This document shows positions 39,398 through 39,561 of a stretch of 39,561 nt of DNA, piece after piece (the first letter of the stretch is position 1; each line of letters begins with the position of its first letter). Origin of the DNA: JBOGZD01 sp050697155 (GTDB taxonomy: Bacteria > Actinomycetota > Thermoleophilia > Solirubrobacterales > 70-9). The position numbers and the translations under genes were made by a program. Under the pieces are notes generated by a model. That model ran no database searches, had not been told where the DNA came from, and worked only from the letters and a program-made list of their open reading frames with translations. The stretch covers positions 1-39,561 of the forward strand of contig JBOGZD010000009.1 in assembly GCA_050697155.1 (NCBI GenBank), given 5' to 3'.

Positions 39398-39469
39398 CGC
39401 GTGCCGATCCGCCGAGCGGATGCGCGGTTTTGCTGGCGGTCTCACGCCACCGCCGCACCACCCGAGAGA

Positions 39470-39486
39470 GTCAGCGCTTTGCTGAC
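39470..39486 (+). promoter_or_regulatory. hairpin just before the ribosome binding site of the last gene
   Basis: GTCAGC (39470-39475) and GCTGAC (39481-39486) form a perfect 6-bp stem with loop GCTTT, ending four bases before GAAGGAGG. Either an operator half-site pair or a leader hairpin. Confidence 0.4.
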
Positions 39487-39505
39487 GAACGAAGGAGGTG
39501 CGGAG

Positions 39506-39561
39506 ATGCCGAGGGGTCACTACCTGATCGAAGCCGTCAAGGAAGCGATCTGGGAGCTGCG
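39506..39561 (+). CDS. 5' end of an unidentified gene running off the right edge
   Basis: Starts at ATG 39506 with GAAGGAGGTGCGGAG upstream, a strong ribosome binding site at good spacing. The visible residues are MPRGHYLIEAVKEAIWEL, which I do not recognise. It has its own hairpin-rich upstream region, so it is likely a separate transcription unit from the flippase. Confidence 0.6.
   Translation, partial: MPRGHYLIEAVKEAIWEL

Larger units (their letters stand above)
39170..39505. other. intergenic region rich in hairpins, no gene seen
   Basis: No supported coding sequence. Besides the elements listed separately it holds GCGGGGT/ACCCCGC (39317-39335), ATCCGC/GCGGAT (39407-39421) and TGGCG/CGCCA (39434-39449). 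The 15-base string GATGCGnGGTTTTGC occurs at 39359 and again at 39419, exactly 60 bases apart. Confidence 0.6.

Noticed and set aside
1..39561. CRISPR array, insertion sequence or prophage
   Set aside because: No regularly spaced repeats, transposase, integrase or phage genes were seen; the palindromic repeats listed are single, short and unspaced.

Overview
The window is very GC-rich DNA from a high-GC actinobacterium-like genome. Many genes start with GTG or TTG, many neighbouring genes overlap by 1 or 4 bases, and about a dozen genes have a TANNNT -10-like box only 6 to 12 bases before the start codon instead of a ribosome binding site. The protein repertoire would suit a deep-branching actinobacterium such as Thermoleophilia/Solirubrobacterales: a Usp-like protein inside the cytochrome oxidase operon, S9 with a long acidic N-terminus, and a cyclic-di-AMP riboswitch in front of an M23 peptidase. 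That placement is an inference from style and content, since no rRNA is present.

From left to right. Bases 1-8584 read leftward: the first bases of a gene running off the left edge, a membrane-anchored Usp-like protein, a small membrane protein, a LuxR-type response regulator with its histidine kinase, and the oxidase genes ctaC, ctaD, a tandem Usp-like gene and ctaE. Bases 8679-11802 hold a glycosyltransferase carrying an in-frame palindromic insert, a zinc-ribbon protein, a lipoprotein and a Gly-tailed secreted protein. Bases 11924-15658 are an ABC-2 type exporter (ATPase plus two permeases) followed by a GH63-like hydrolase. Bases 15649-21846 read leftward and are largely housekeeping: infA, an enoyl-CoA hydratase-like gene and a HIT protein, a tRNA nucleotidyltransferase-like protein, alr, nnr and acpS. 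Bases 21888-26083 hold a secreted clan-A glycosidase-like protein, a sulfotransferase and glmS.

Between glmS and glmM (26133-32822) lies an envelope-modification cluster of mixed orientation: two methyltransferases, a fatty-acid desaturase, an FAD oxidoreductase, a membrane glycosyltransferase and a second sulfotransferase. Then come glmM, rpsI and rplM in the conserved leftward order rplM-rpsI-glmM. The right end reads rightward: a ydaO-type c-di-AMP riboswitch, an M23 peptidase, a second M23 paralogue with an apparent frameshift, a Wzx/MATE-like flippase, a hairpin-rich intergenic stretch and the start of a gene leaving the window.

Taken together the window is chiefly about the cell envelope: amino-sugar and D-alanine supply (glmS, glmM, alr), peptidoglycan remodelling under c-di-AMP control, and polymer or lipid decoration and export. 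To this are added the terminal oxidase and several translation genes. The items most worth a second look are the oxidase-operon Usp family, the palindrome translated inside the glycosyltransferase, the perfect 33-bp palindrome between two divergent promoters, the riboswitch plus broken M23 pair, the twin sulfotransferase fusions, and the widespread leaderless promoter signature.
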